The translations under genes and the position numbers were made by a program. This document shows, one piece after another, positions 11,601 through 24,800 of a DNA stretch of 64,000 bases. Position 1 is the first letter of the stretch; each line of letters opens with the position of its first letter. The notes under the pieces are model-generated. The model saw only the letters and a program-made list of their open reading frames with translations. It was not told where the DNA came from and did no database searches. The DNA is taken from NCBI GenBank assembly GCA_008729055.1, contig SDUX01000081.1, positions 30,688-94,687 on the forward strand. The letters are read 5' to 3'. This DNA is from Pyropia haitanensis (Eukaryota > Rhodophyta > Bangiophyceae > Bangiales > Bangiaceae).

Positions 11601-14600
11601 ATGTATGGCTGGAATAAAGATGCGAGCCAATTCGGCCGCCGGAGCGCGTGCTGCATTGCTGTACACGCGAAAGTGGGCAAAAGTGGGCAACAGTGGGCAA
11701 AAGTGGGTGAGAAGCGGCCAACCACCGCATGCACGACCGTGGGGGTCGAACCTCGGACATCGAGCGGGTGGATCTATGGCTGGAAGAAGTATGCGCGCCA
11801 ATTCGGCCGCCGGATGGTGTGCAGCATCGCTGTAGACGCAAAAGTGGGCAAAAGTGGGCAAAAGTGGGCAAAAGTGGGTAGGAAGTGGGTAAGAAGTGGG
11901 CAAAAAGTGGGCAAAAAGGGGGCCAAATTGGGACACAAATGGCCAATTGGGGGCAAGAAGTTTCCATAACTGCAAAGAAAATTGACGGAAAGTCGCCAGA
12001 AAGTGGTCCAACAGTGGCCACAAAGTGCGCCCCGCCACCCAAACTGTCCACTGCGCGTTCCGCCGTCACACTGGCGTGGACGGTGTGAGGGCGGAACTTT
12101 TGTCGCCGACCGTCACAGCCTGGCTGTGGGACCCCCACGTGGCAAAAACCATTCCACAAAATTGACACGTGGAAACCGGCGCTCCACAAAACACTCGTTG
12201 CATCCAACGGACGCGCCAACAAACGGGTCGGCCAACCACCCCATGCACGACGGTGCGGGTGGAACCTCGGACGTCGAGCGGGCGGATGTATGGCTGGAAT
12301 AAAGGATGCGAGCCAATTCGGCCGCCGGAGCGCGTGCTGCATTGCTGTACACGCAAAAGTGGGCAAAAGTGGGCAACAGTGGGCAAAAGTGGGTGAGAAG
12401 CGGCCTACCACCGCATGCACGACCGTGCGGGTGGAACCTCGGACATCGAGCGGGTGGATCTATGGCTGGAACGAAGTATGCGCGCCAATTCGGCCGCCGG
12501 ATGGTGTGCAGCATCGCTGTAGACACAAAAGTGGGCAAAAGTGGGCAAAAGTGGGCAAAAGTGGGTAGGAAGTGGGTAAGAAGTGGGCAAAAAGGGGCAA
12601 AAAGGGGGCCAAATTGGGACACAAATGGCCAATTGGGGGCAAGAAGTTTCCATAACTGCAAAGAAAATTCACGTGAAAGTCGCCAGAAAGTCGTCCAACA
12701 GTGGCCACAAAGTGCGCCCCGCCACCCAAACTGTCCACTGCGCGTTCCGCCCGTCACACTGGCGTGGACGGTGTGAGGGCGGAACTTTTGTCGCCGACCG
12801 TCACGCCTGGCTGTGGGGACCCCCACGTGGCAAAAACCATTCCACAAAATTGACACGTGGAAACCGGCGCTCCACAAAACACTCGTTGCATCCAACGGAC
12901 GCGCCAACAAACGGGTCGGCCAACCACCCCATGCACGACGGTGCGGGTGGAACCTCGGACGTCGAGCGGGCGGATGTATGGCTGGAATAAAGGATGCGAG
13001 CCAATTCGGCCGCCGGAGCGCGTGCTGCATTGCTGTACACGCGAAAAGTGGGCAAAGTGGGCAACAGTGGGCAAAAGTGGGTGAGAAGCGGCCTACCACC
13101 GCATGCACGACCGTGGGGGTCGAACCTCGGACATCGAGCGGGTGGATCTATGGCTGGAACTGAAGATGCGCGCCAATTCGGCCGCCGGATGGTGTGCAGC
13201 ATCGCTGTAGACGCAAAAGTGGGCAAAAGTGGGCAAAAGTGGGCAAAAGTGGGTAGGAAGTGGGTAAGAAGTGGGCAAAAAGGGGGCAAAAAGGGGGCCA
13301 AATTGGGACACAAATGGCCAATTGGGGGCAAGAAGTTTCCATAACTGCAAAGAAAATTCACGTGAAAGTCGCCAGAAAGTCGTCCAACAGTGGCCACAAA
13401 GTGCGCCCCGCCACCCAAACTGTCCACTGCGCGTTCCGCCCGTCACACTGGCGTGGACGGTGTGAGGGCGGAACTTTTGTCGCCGACCGTCACGCCTGGC
13501 TGTGGGACCCCCACGTGGCAAAAACCATTCCACAAAATTGACACGTGGAAACCGGCGCTCCACAAAACACTCGTTGCATCCAACGGACGCGCCAACAAAC
13601 GGGTCGGCCAACCACCCCATGCACGACGGTGCGGGTGGAACCTCGGACGTCGAGCGGGCGGATGTATGGCTGGAATAAAGGATGCGAGCCAATTCGGCCG
13701 CCGGAGCGCGTGCTGCATTGCTGTACACGCAAAGTGGGCAAAAGTGGGCAACAGTGGGCAAAAGTGGGTGAGAAGCGGCCTACCACCGCATGCACGACCG
13801 TGGGGTCGAACCTCGGACATCGAGCGGGTGGATCTATGGCTGGAACGAAGTATGCGCGCCAATTCGGCCGCCGGATGGTGTGCAGCATCGCTGTAGACGC
13901 AAAAGTGGGCAAAAGTGGGCAAAAGTGGGCAAAAGTGGGTAGGAAGTGGGTAAGAAGTGGGCAAAAAGTGGGCAAAAAGGGGGCCAAATTGGGACACAAA
14001 TGGGCCAATTGGGGGCAAGAAGTTTCCATAACTGCAAAGAAAATTCACGTGAAAGTCGCCAGAAAGTGGTCCAACAGTGGCCACAAAGTGCGCCCCGCCA
14101 CCCAAACTGTCCACTGCGCGTTCCGCCCGTCACACTGGCGTGGACGGTGTGAGGGCGGAACTTTTGTCGCCGACCGTCACACCTGGCTGTGGGACCCCCA
14201 CGTGGCAAAAACCATTCCACAAAATTGACACGTGGAAACCGGCGCTCCACAAAACACTCGTTGCATCCAACGGACGCGCCAACGAACGGGTCGGCCAACC
14301 ACCCCATGCACGACGGTGCGGGTGGAACCTCGGACGTCGAGCGGGCGGATGTATGGCTGGAATAAAGGATGCGAGCCAATTCGGCCGCCGGAGCGCGTGC
14401 TGCATTGCTGTACACGCAAAGTGGGCAAAAGTGGGCAACAGTGGGCAAAAGTGGGTGAGAAGCGGCCTACCACCGCATGCACGACCGTGCGGGTGGAACC
14501 TCGGACATCGAGCGGGTGGATCTATGGCTGGAACGAAGTATGCGCGCCAATTCGGCCGCCGGATGGTGTGCAGCATCGCTGTAGACGCAAAAGTGGGCAA

Positions 14601-17600
14601 AAGTGGGCAAAAGTGGGCAAAAGTGGGTAGGAAGTGGGTAAGAAGTGGGCAAAAAGTGGGCAAAAAGGGGGCCAAATTGGGACACAAATGGCCAATTGGG
14701 GGCAAGAAGTTTCCATAACTGCAAAGAAAATTCACGTGAAAGTCGCCAGAAAGTGTCCAACAGTGGCCACAAAGTGCGCCCCGCCACCCAAACTGTCCAC
14801 TGCGCGTTCCGCCCGTCACACTGGCGTGGACGGTGTGAGGGCGGAACTTTTGTCGCCGACCGTCACACCTGGCTGTGGGGACCCCCACGTGGCAAAAACC
14901 ATTCCACAAAATTGACACGTGGAAACCGGCGCTCCACAAAACACTCGTTGCATCCAACGGACGCGCCAACAACGGGTCGGCCAACCACCCCATGCACGAC
15001 GGTGCGGGTGGAACCTCGGACGTCGAGCGGGCGGATGTATGGCTGGAATAAAGGATGCGAGCCAATTCGGCCGCCGGAGCGCGTGCTGCATTGCTGTACA
15101 CGCGAAAGTGGGCAAAAGTGGGCAACAGTGGGCAAAAGTGGGTGAGAAGCGGCCTACCACCGCATGCACGACCGTGCGGGTGGAACCTCGGACATCGAGC
15201 GGGTGGATCTATGGCTGGAACGAAGTATGCGCGCCAATTCGGCCGCCGGATGGTGTGCAGCATCGCTGTAGACGCAAAAGTGGGCAAAAGTGGGCAAAAG
15301 TGGGCAAAAGTGGGTAGGAAGTGGGTAAGAAGTGGGCAAAAAGTGGGCAAAAAGGGGGCCAAATTGGGACACAAATGGGCAATTGGGGCAAGAAGTTTCC
15401 ATAACTGCAAAGAAAATTCACGTGAAAGTCGCCAGAAAGTGTCCAACAGTGGCCACAAAGTGCGCCCCGCCACCCAAACTGTCCACTGCGCGTTCCGCCC
15501 GTCACACTGGCGTGGACGGTGTGAGGGCGGAACTTTTGTCGCCGACCGTCACACCTGGCTGTGGGGACCCCCACGTGGCAAAAACCATTCCACAAAATTG
15601 ACACGTGGAAACCGGCGCTCCACAAAACACTCGTTGCATCCAACGGACGCGCCAACGAACGGGTCGGCCAACCACCCCATGCACGACGGTGCGGGTGGAA
15701 CCTCGGACGTCGAGCGGGCGGATGTATGGCTGGAATAAAGGATGCGAGCCAATTCGGCCGCCGGAGCGCGTGCTGCATTGCTGTACACGCAAAAGTGGGC
15801 AAAAGTGGGCAACAGTGGGCAAAAGTGGGTGAGAAGCGGCCTACCACCGCATGCACGACCGTGGGGGTCGAACCTCGGACATCGAGCGGGTGGATCTATG
15901 GCTGGAACGAAGGATGCGCGCCAATTCGGCCGCCGGATGGTGTGCAGCATCGCTGTAGACGCAAAAGTGGGCAAAAGTGGGCAAAAGTGGGCAAAAGTGG
16001 GTAGGAAGTGGGTAAGAAGTGGGCAAAAAGTGGGCAAAAAGGGGGCCAAATTGGGACACAAATGGCCAATTGGGGGCAAGAAGTTTCCATAACTGCAAAG
16101 AAAATTCACGTGAAAGTCGCCAGAAAGTGGTCCAACAGTGGCCACAAAGTGCGCCCCGCCACCCAAACTGTCCACTGCGCGTTCCGCCCGTCACACTGGC
16201 GTGGACGGTGTGAGGGCGGAACTTTTGTCGCCGACCGTCACGCCTGGCTGTGGGGACCCCCACGTGGCAAAAACCATTCCACAAAATTGACACGTGGAAA
16301 CCGGCGCTCCACAAAACACTCGTTGCATCCAACGGACGCGCCAACAACGGGTCGGCCAACCACCCCATGCACGACGGTGCGGGTGGAACCTCGGACGTCG
16401 AGCGGGCGGATGTATGGCTGGAATAAAGGATGCGAGCCAATTCGGCCGCCGGAGCGCGTGCTGCATTGCTGTACACGCGAAAGTGGGCAAAAGTGGGCAA
16501 CAGTGGGCAAAAGTGGGTGAGAAGCGGCCTACCACCGCATGCACGACCGTGGGGTGAACCTCGGACATCGAGCGGGTGGATCTATGGCTGGAACGAAGTA
16601 TGCGCGCCAATTCGGCCGCCGGATGGTGTGCAGCATCGCTGTAGACGCAAAAGTGGGCAAAAGTGGGCAAAAGTGGGCAAAGTGGGTAGGAAGTGGGTAA
16701 GAAGTGGGCAAAAAGTGGGCAAAAAGGGGGCCAAATTGGGACACAAATGGCCAATTGGGGGCAAGAAGTTTCCATAACTGCAAAGAAAATTCACGTGAAA
16801 GTCGCCAGAAAGTCGTCCAACAGTGGCCACAAAGTGCGCCCCGCCACCCAAACTGTCCACTGCGCGTTCCGCCCGTCACACTGGCGTGGACGGTGTGAGG
16901 GCGGAACTTTTGTCGCCGACCGTCACGCCTGGCTGTGGGGACCCCCACGTGGCAAAAACCATTCCACAAAATTGACACGTGGAAACCGGCGCTCCACAAA
17001 ACACTCGTTGCATCCAACGGACGCGCCAACAAACGGGTCGGCCAACCACCCCATGCACGACGGTGCGGGTGGAACCTCGGACGTCGAGCGGGCGGATGTA
17101 TGGCTGGAATAAAGGATGCGAGCCAATTCGGCCGCCGGAGCGCGTGCTGCATTGCTGTACACGCGAAAGTGGGCAAAAGTGGGCAACAGTGGGCAAAAGT
17201 GGGTGAGAAGCGGCCAACCACCGCATGCACGACCGTGCGGGTGGAACCTCGGACATCGAGCGGGTGGATCTATGGCTGGAACGAAGTATGCGCGCCAATT
17301 CGGCCGCCGGATGGTGTGCAGCATCGCTGTAGACACAAAAGTGGGCAAAAGTGGGCAAAAGTGGGCAAAAGTGGGTAGGAAGTGGGTAAGAAGTGGGCAA
17401 AAAGGGGCAAAAAGGGGGCCAAATTGGGACACAAATGGCCAATTGGGGGCAAGAAGTTTCCATAACTGCAAAGAAAATTCACGTGAAAGTCGCCAGAAAG
17501 TCGTCCAACAGTGGCCACAAAGTGCGCCCCGCCACCCAAACTGTCCACTGCGCGTTCCGCCCGTCACACTGGCGTGGACGGTGTGAGGGCGGAACTTTTG

Positions 17601-18480
17601 TCGCCGACCGTCACGCCTGGCTGTGGGGACCCCCACGTGGCAAAAACCATTCCACAAAATTGACACGTGGAAACCGGCGCTCCACAAAACACTCGTTGCA
17701 TCCAACGGACGCGCCAACAAACGGGTCGGCCAACCACCCCATGCACGACGGTGCGGGTGGAACCTCGGACGTCGAGCGGGCGGATGTATGGCTGGAATAA
17801 AGGATGCGAGCCAATTCGGCCGCCGGAGCGCGTGCTGCATTGCTGTACACGCGAAAGTGGGCAAAAGTGGGCAACAGTGGGCAAAAGTGGGTGAGAAGCG
17901 GCCAACCACCGCATGCACGACCGTGCGGGTGGAACCTCGGACATCGAGCGGGTGGATCTATGGCTGGAACGAAGTATGCGCGCCAATTCGGCCGCCGGAT
18001 GGTGTGCAGCATCGCTGTAGACGCAAAAGTGGGCAAAAGTGGGCAAAAGTGGGCAAAAGTGGGTAGGAAGTGGGTAAGAAGTGGGCAAAAAGGGGCAAAA
18101 AGGGGGCCAAATTGGGACACAAATGGCCAATTGGGGGCAAGAAGTTTCCATAACTGCAAAGAAAATTACGTGAAAGTCGCCAGAAAGTCGTCCAACAGTG
18201 GCCACAAAGTGCGCCCCGCCACCCAAACTGTCCACTGCGCGTTCCGCCCGTCACACTGGCGTGGACGGTGTGAGGGCGGAACTTTTGTCGCCGACCGTCA
18301 CGCCTGGCTGTGGGACCCCCACGTGGCAAAAACCATTCCACAAAATTGACACGTGGAAACCGGCGCTCCACAAAACACTCGTTGCATCCACGGACGCGCC
18401 AACAACGGGTCGGCCAACCACCCCATGCACGACGGTGCGGGTGGAACTCGGACGTCGAGCGGGCGGATGTATGGCTGGAA
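11601..18480 (+). repeat. Forward units of mixed subfamilies
   Basis: Cores at 11772, 12458, 13146, 13832, 14520, 15207, 15894, 16580, 17268 and 17956, spacing 686-688 bp. Type II markers are frequent: CGGCCTACCACC, GTGGGGTCGAACC or GTGGGGGTCGAACC, CATCGAGCGGG, GTAGACGCAAAAG, AAAAAGTGGGC in the linker, GTCACACCTGG. Several copies combine type I and type II markers within one unit, as expected from exchange. Confidence 0.9.
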
Positions 18481-18800
18481 TAAAGATGCGAGCCAATTCG
18501 GCCGCCGGAGCGCGTGCGCATTGCTGTACACGCAAAGTGGGCAAGTGGCACAGTGGGCAAAAGTGGGTGAGGCGGCACCGCATGCACGACCGTGGGTGGC
18601 CGACTGGCATGAGGTGGCCACTTGCTGGCGAAGTTTCGCGCCAATTTCTTGCAGTTGGAAACTTCTTGCCCCAATTGGCCATGTGTCCAATTTGGCCCTT
18701 TTGCCCACTTTTGCCCACTTCTCCACTCCTACCCACTTTTGCCCACTTTGCCCACTTTTGCCCACTTTGCGTCTACAGCGATGCTGCACACATCCGGCGG
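18481..18800. repeat. First inversion boundary, degraded
   Basis: Forward sequence can be followed to about 18600, ending in the A start (GCATGCACGACCGTGGG). From about 18620 the reverse complement of region C appears (CTTGCAGTTGGAAACTTC). The flanks carry many single-base losses, for example GTGCGCATTGC near 18516 and AAGTGGCACAGTGGGC near 18543. The 20-40 bases at the switch resemble a mixture of both strands. Confidence 0.8.
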
Positions 18801-21800
18801 CCGAATTGGCGCGCATACTTCGTTCCAGCCATAGATCCCCCGCTCGATGTCCGAGGTTCACCCGCACGGTCGTGCATGCGGTGGTGGCCGCTTCTCACCC
18901 ACTTTTGCCCACTGTTGCCCACTTTTGCCCACTTTCGCGTGTACAGCAATGCAGCACGCGCTCCGGCGGCCGAATTCGCTCGCATCCTTTATTCCAGCCA
19001 TACATCCGCCCGCTCGACGTCCGAGGTTCCACCCGCACCGTCGTGCATGGGGTGGTTGGCCGACCCGTTTGTTGGCGCGTCCGTTGGATGCAACGAGTGT
19101 TTTGTGGAGCGCCGGTTTCCACGTGTCAATTTTGTGGAATGGTTTTTGCCACGTGGGGGTCCCCACAGCCAGGCGTGACGGTCGGCGACAAAAGTTCCGC
19201 CCTCACACCGTCCACGCCAGTGTGACGGGCGGAACGCGCAGTGGACAGTTTGGGTGGCGGGGCGCACTTTGTGGCCACTGTTGGACGACTTTCTGGCGAC
19301 TTTCACGTGAATTTTCTTTGCAGTTATGGAAACTTCTTGCCCCCAATTGGCCATTTGTGTCCCAATTTGGCCCCCTTTTTGCCCACTTTTTGCCCACTTC
19401 TTACCCACTTCCTACCCACTTTTGCCCACTTTTGCCCACTTTTGCCCACTTTTGCGTCTACAGCGATGCTGCACACCATCCGGCGGCCGAATTGGCGCGC
19501 ATACTTCGTTCCAGCCATAGATCCACCCGCTGATGTCCGAGGTTCCACCCGCACGGTCGTGCATGCGGTGGTTGGCCGCTTCTCACCCACTTTTGCCCAC
19601 TGTTGCCCACTTTTGCCCACTTTCGCGTGTACAGCAATGCAGCACGCGCTCCGGCGGCCGAATTGGCTCGCATCCTTTATTCCAGCCATACATCCGCCCG
19701 CTCGACGTCCGAGGTTCCACCCGCACCGTCGTGCATGGGGTGGTTGGCCGACCCGTTTGTTGGCGCGTCCGTTGGATGCAACGAGTGTTTTGTGGAGCGC
19801 CGGTTTCCACGTGTCAATTTTGTGGAATGGTTTTTGCCACGTGGGGGTCCCCACAGCCAGGCGTGACGGTCGGCGACAAAAGTTCCGCCCTCACACCGTC
19901 CACGCCAGTGTGACGGGCGGAACGCGCAGTGGACAGTTTGGGTGGCGGGGCGCACTTTGTGGCCACTGTTGGACGACTTTCTGGCGACTTTCACGTGAAT
20001 TTTCTTTGCAGTTATGGAAACTTCTTGCCCCCAATTGCCATTTGTGTCCCAATTTGGCCCCCTTTTTGCCCACTTTTTGCCCACTTCTTACCCACTTCCT
20101 ACCCACTTTTGCCCACTTTTGCCCACTTTTGCCCACTTTTGCGTCTACAGCGATGCTGCACACCATCCGGCGGCCGAATTGGCGCGCATACTTCGTTCCA
20201 GCCATAGATCCACCCGCTCGATGTCCGAGGTTCCACCCGCACGGTCGTGCATGCGGTGGTTGGCCGCTTCTCACCCACTTTTGCCCACTGTTGCCCACTT
20301 TTGCCCACTTTTGCGTGTACAGCAATGCAGCACGCGCTCCGGCGGCCGAATTGGCTCGCATCCTTTATTCCAGCCATACATCCGCCCGCTCGACGTCCGA
20401 GGTTCCACCCGCACCGTCGTGCATGGGGTGGTTGGCCGACCCGTTGTTGGCGCGTCCGTTGGATGCAACGAGTGTTTTGTGGAGCGCCGGTTTCCACGTG
20501 TCAATTTTGTGGAATGGTTTTTGCCACGTGGGGGTCCCGACAGCCAGGCGTGACGGTCGGCGACAAAAGTTCCGCCCTCACACCGTCCACGCCAGTGTGA
20601 CGGGCGGAACGCGCAGTGGACAGTTTGGGTGGCGGGGCGCACTTTGTGGCCACTGTTGGACGACTTTCTGGCGACTTTCACGTGAATTTTCTTTGCAGTT
20701 ATGGAAACTTCTTGCCCCCAATTGCCATTTGTGTCCCAATTTGGCCCCCTTTTTGCCCACTTTTTGCCCACTTCTTACCCACTTCCTACCCACTTTTGCC
20801 CACTTTTGCCCACTTTTGCCCACTTTTGCGTCTACAGCGATGCTGCACACCATCCGGCGGCCGAATTGGCGCGCATCCTTCGTTCCAGCCATAGATCCAC
20901 CCGCTCGATGTCCGAGGTTCCACCCCACGGTCGTGCATGCGGTGGTAGGCCGCTTCTCACCCACTTTTGCCCACTGTTGCCCACTTTTGCCCACTTTTGC
21001 GTGTACAGCAATGCAGCACGCGCTCCGGCGGCCGAATTGGCTCGCATCCTTTATTCCAGCCATACATCCGCCCGCTCGACGTCCGAGGTTCCACCCGCAC
21101 CGTCGTGCATGGGGTGGTTGGCCGACCCGTTCGTTGGCGCGTCCGTTGGATGCAACGAGTGTTTTGTGGAGCGCCGGTTTCCACGTGTCAATTTTGTGGA
21201 ATGGTTTTTGCCACGTGGGGGTCCCACAGCCAGGTGTGACGGTCGGCGACAAAAGTTCCGCCCTCACACCGTCCACGCCAGTGTGACGGGCGGAACGCGC
21301 AGTGGACAGTTTGGGTGGCGGGGCGCACTTTGTGGCCACTGTTGGACGACTTTCTGGCGACTTTCCGTGAATTTTCTTTGCAGTTATGGAAATTCTTGCC
21401 CCCAATTGGCCATTTGTGTCCCAATTTGGCCCCCTTTTTGCCCACTTTTTGCCCACTTCTTCCCACTTCCTACCCACTTTTGCCCACTTTTGCCCACTTT
21501 TGCCCACTTTTGCGTCTACAGCGATGCTGCACACCATCCGGCGGCCGAATTGGCGCGCATACTTCGTTCCAGCCATAGATCCACCCGCTCGATGTCCGAG
21601 GTTCCACCCGCACGGTCGTGCATGCGGTGGTAGGCCGCTTCTCACCCACTTTTGCCCACTGTTGCCCACTTTTGCCCACTTTCGCGTGTACAGCAATGCA
21701 GCACGCGCTCCGGCGGCCGAATTGGCTCGCATCCTTTATTCCAGCCATACATCCGCCCGCTCGACGTCCGAGGTTCCACCCGCACCGTCGTGCATGGGGT

Positions 21801-24800
21801 GGTTGGCCGACCCGTTCGTTGGCGCGTCCGTTGGATGCAACGAGTGTTTTGTGGAGCGCCGGTTTCCACGTGTCAATTTTGTGGAATGGTTTTTGCCACG
21901 TGGGGGTCCCCACAGCCAGGGTGACGGTCGGCGACAAAAGTTCCGCCCTCACACCGTCCACGCCAGTGTGACGGGCGGAACGCGCAGTGGACAGTTTGGG
22001 TGGCGGGGCGCACTTTGTGGCCACTGTTGGACGACTTTCTGGCGACTTTCACGTGAATTTTCTTTGCAGTTATGGAAACTTCTTGCCCCCAATTGGCCAT
22101 TTGTGTCCCAATTTGGCCCCCTTTTTGCCCACTTTTTGCCCACTTCTTACCCACTTCCTACCCACTTTTGCCCACTTTTGCCCACTTTTGCCCACTTTTG
22201 CGTCTACAGCGATGCTGCACACCATCCGGCGGCCGAATTGGCGCGCATACTTCGTTCCAGCCATAGATCCACCCGCTCGATGTCCGAGGTTCGACCCCCA
22301 CGGTCGTGCATGCGGTGGTAGGCCGCTTCTCACCCACTTTTGCCCACTGTTGCCCACTTTTGCCCACTTTCGCGTGTACAGCAATGCAGCACGCGCTCCG
22401 GCGGCCGAATTGGCTCGCATCCTTTATTCCAGCCATACATCCGCCCGCTCGACGTCCGAGGTTCCACCCGCACCGTCGTGCATGGGGTGGTTGGCCGACC
22501 CGTTCGTTGGCGCGTCCGTTGGATGCAACGAGTGTTTTGTGGAGCGCCGGTTTCCACGTGTCAATTTTGTGGAATGGTTTTTGCCACGTGGGGGTCCCGA
22601 CAGCCAGGTGTGACGGTCGGCGACAAAAGTTCCGCCCTCACACCGTCCACGCCAGTGTGACGGGCGGAACGCGCAGTGGACAGTTTGGGTGGCGGGGCGC
22701 ACTTTGTGGCCACTGTTGGACCACTTTCTGGCGACTTTCGCTCAATTTTCTTTGCAGTTATGGAAACTTCTTGCCCCCAATTGGCCATTTGTGTCCCAAT
22801 TTGGCCCCCTTTTTGCCCCACTTTTTGCCCACTTCTTACCCACTTCCTACCCACTTTTGCCCACTTTTGCCCACTTTTGCCCACTTTTGCGTCTACAGCG
22901 ATGCTGCACACCATCCGGCGGCCGAATTGGCGCGCATCCTTCGTTCCAGCCATAGATCCACCCGCTCGATGTCCGAGGTTCCACCCGCACGGTCGTGCAT
23001 GCGGTGGTAGGCCGCTTCTCACCCACTTTTGCCCACTGTTGCCCACTTTTGCCCACTTTTGCGTGTACAGCAATGCAGCACGCGCTCCGGCGGCCGAATT
23101 GGCTCGCATCCTTTATTCCAGCCATACATCCGCCCGCTCGACGTCCGAGGTTCCACCCGCACCGTCGTGCATGGGGTGGTTGGCCGACCCGTTCGTTGGC
23201 GCGTCCGTTGGATGCAACGAGTGTTTTGTGGAGCGCCGGTTTCCACGTGTCAATTTTGTGGAATGGTTTTTGCCACGTGGGGGTCCCGACAGCCAGGTGT
23301 GACGGTCGGCGACAAAAGTTCCGCCCTCACACCGTCCACGCCAGTGTGACGGGCGGAACGCGCAGTGGACAGTTTGGGTGGCGGGGCGCACTTTGTGGCC
23401 ACTGTTGGACCACTTTCTGGCGACTTTCGTCAATTTTCTTTGCAGTTATGGAAACTTCTTGCCCCCAATTGGCCATTTGTGTCCCAATTTGGCCCCCTTT
23501 TTGCCCCCTTTTTGCCCACTTCTTACCCACTTCCTACCCACTTTTGCCCACTTTTGCCCACTTTTGCCCACTTTTGCGTCTACAGCGATGCTGCACACCA
23601 TCCGGCGGCCGAATTGGCGCGCATCCTTCGTTCCAGCCATAGATCCACCCGCTCGATGTCCGAGGTTCCACCCGCACGGTCGTGCATGCGGTGGTAGGCC
23701 GCTTCTCACCCACTTTTGCCCACTGTTGCCCACTTTTGCCCACTTTCGCGTGTACAGCAATGCAGCACGCGCTCCGGCGGCCGAATTGGCTCGCATCCTT
23801 TATTCCAGCCATACATCCGCCCGCTCGACGTCCGAGGTTCCACCCGCACCGTCGTGCATGGGGTGGTTGGCCGACCCGTTCGTTGGCGCGTCCGTTGGAT
23901 GCAACGAGTGTTTTGTGGAGCGCCGGTTTCCACGTGTCAATTTTGTGGAATGGTTTTTGCCACGTGGGGGTCCCACAGCCAGGTGTGACGGTCGGCGACA
24001 AAAGTTCCGCCCTCACACCGTCCACGCCAGTGTGACGGGCGGAACGCGCAGTGGACAGTTTGGGTGGCGGGGCGCACTTTGTGGCCACTGTTGGACGACT
24101 TTCTGGCGACTTTCACGTGAATTTTCTTTGCAGTTATGGAAACTTCTTGCCCCCAATTGGCCATTTGTGTCCCAATTTGGCCCCCTTTTTGCCCACTTTT
24201 TGCCCACTTCTTACCCACTTCCTACCCACTTTTGCCCACTTTTGCCCACTTTTGCCCACTTTTGCGTCTACAGCGATGCTGCACACCATCCGGCGGCCGA
24301 ATTGGCGCGCATACTTCGTTCCAGCCATAGATCCACCCGCTCGATGTCCGAGGTTCCACCCGCACGGTCGTGCATGCGGTGGTAGGCCGCTTCTCACCCA
24401 CTTTTGCCCACTGTTGCCCACTTTTGCCCACTTTCGCGTGTACAGCAATGCAGCACGCGCTCCGGCGGCCGAATTCGCTCGCATCCTTTATTCCAGCCAT
24501 ACATCCGCCCGCTCGACGTCCGAGGTTCCACCCGCACCGTCGTGCATGGGGTGGTTGGCCGACCCGTTTGTTGGCGCGTCCGTTGGATGCAACGAGTGTT
24601 TTGTGGAGCGCCGGTTTCCACGTGTCAATTTTGTGGAATGGTTTTTGCCACGTGGGGGTCCCCACAGCCAGGCGTGACGGTCGGCGACAAAAGTTCCGCC
24701 CTCACACCGTCCACGCCAGTGTGACGGGCGGAACGCGCAGTGGACAGTTTGGGTGGCGGGGCGCACTTTGTGGCCACTGTTGGACACTTTCTGGCGACTT

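Noticed and set aside
17900..19600. Large perfect palindrome centred on the first inversion boundary
   Set aside because: Units on the two sides differ at several markers (linker form, CATCGAGCGG against CATCAGCGG), so they are inverted relatives and not mirror copies.
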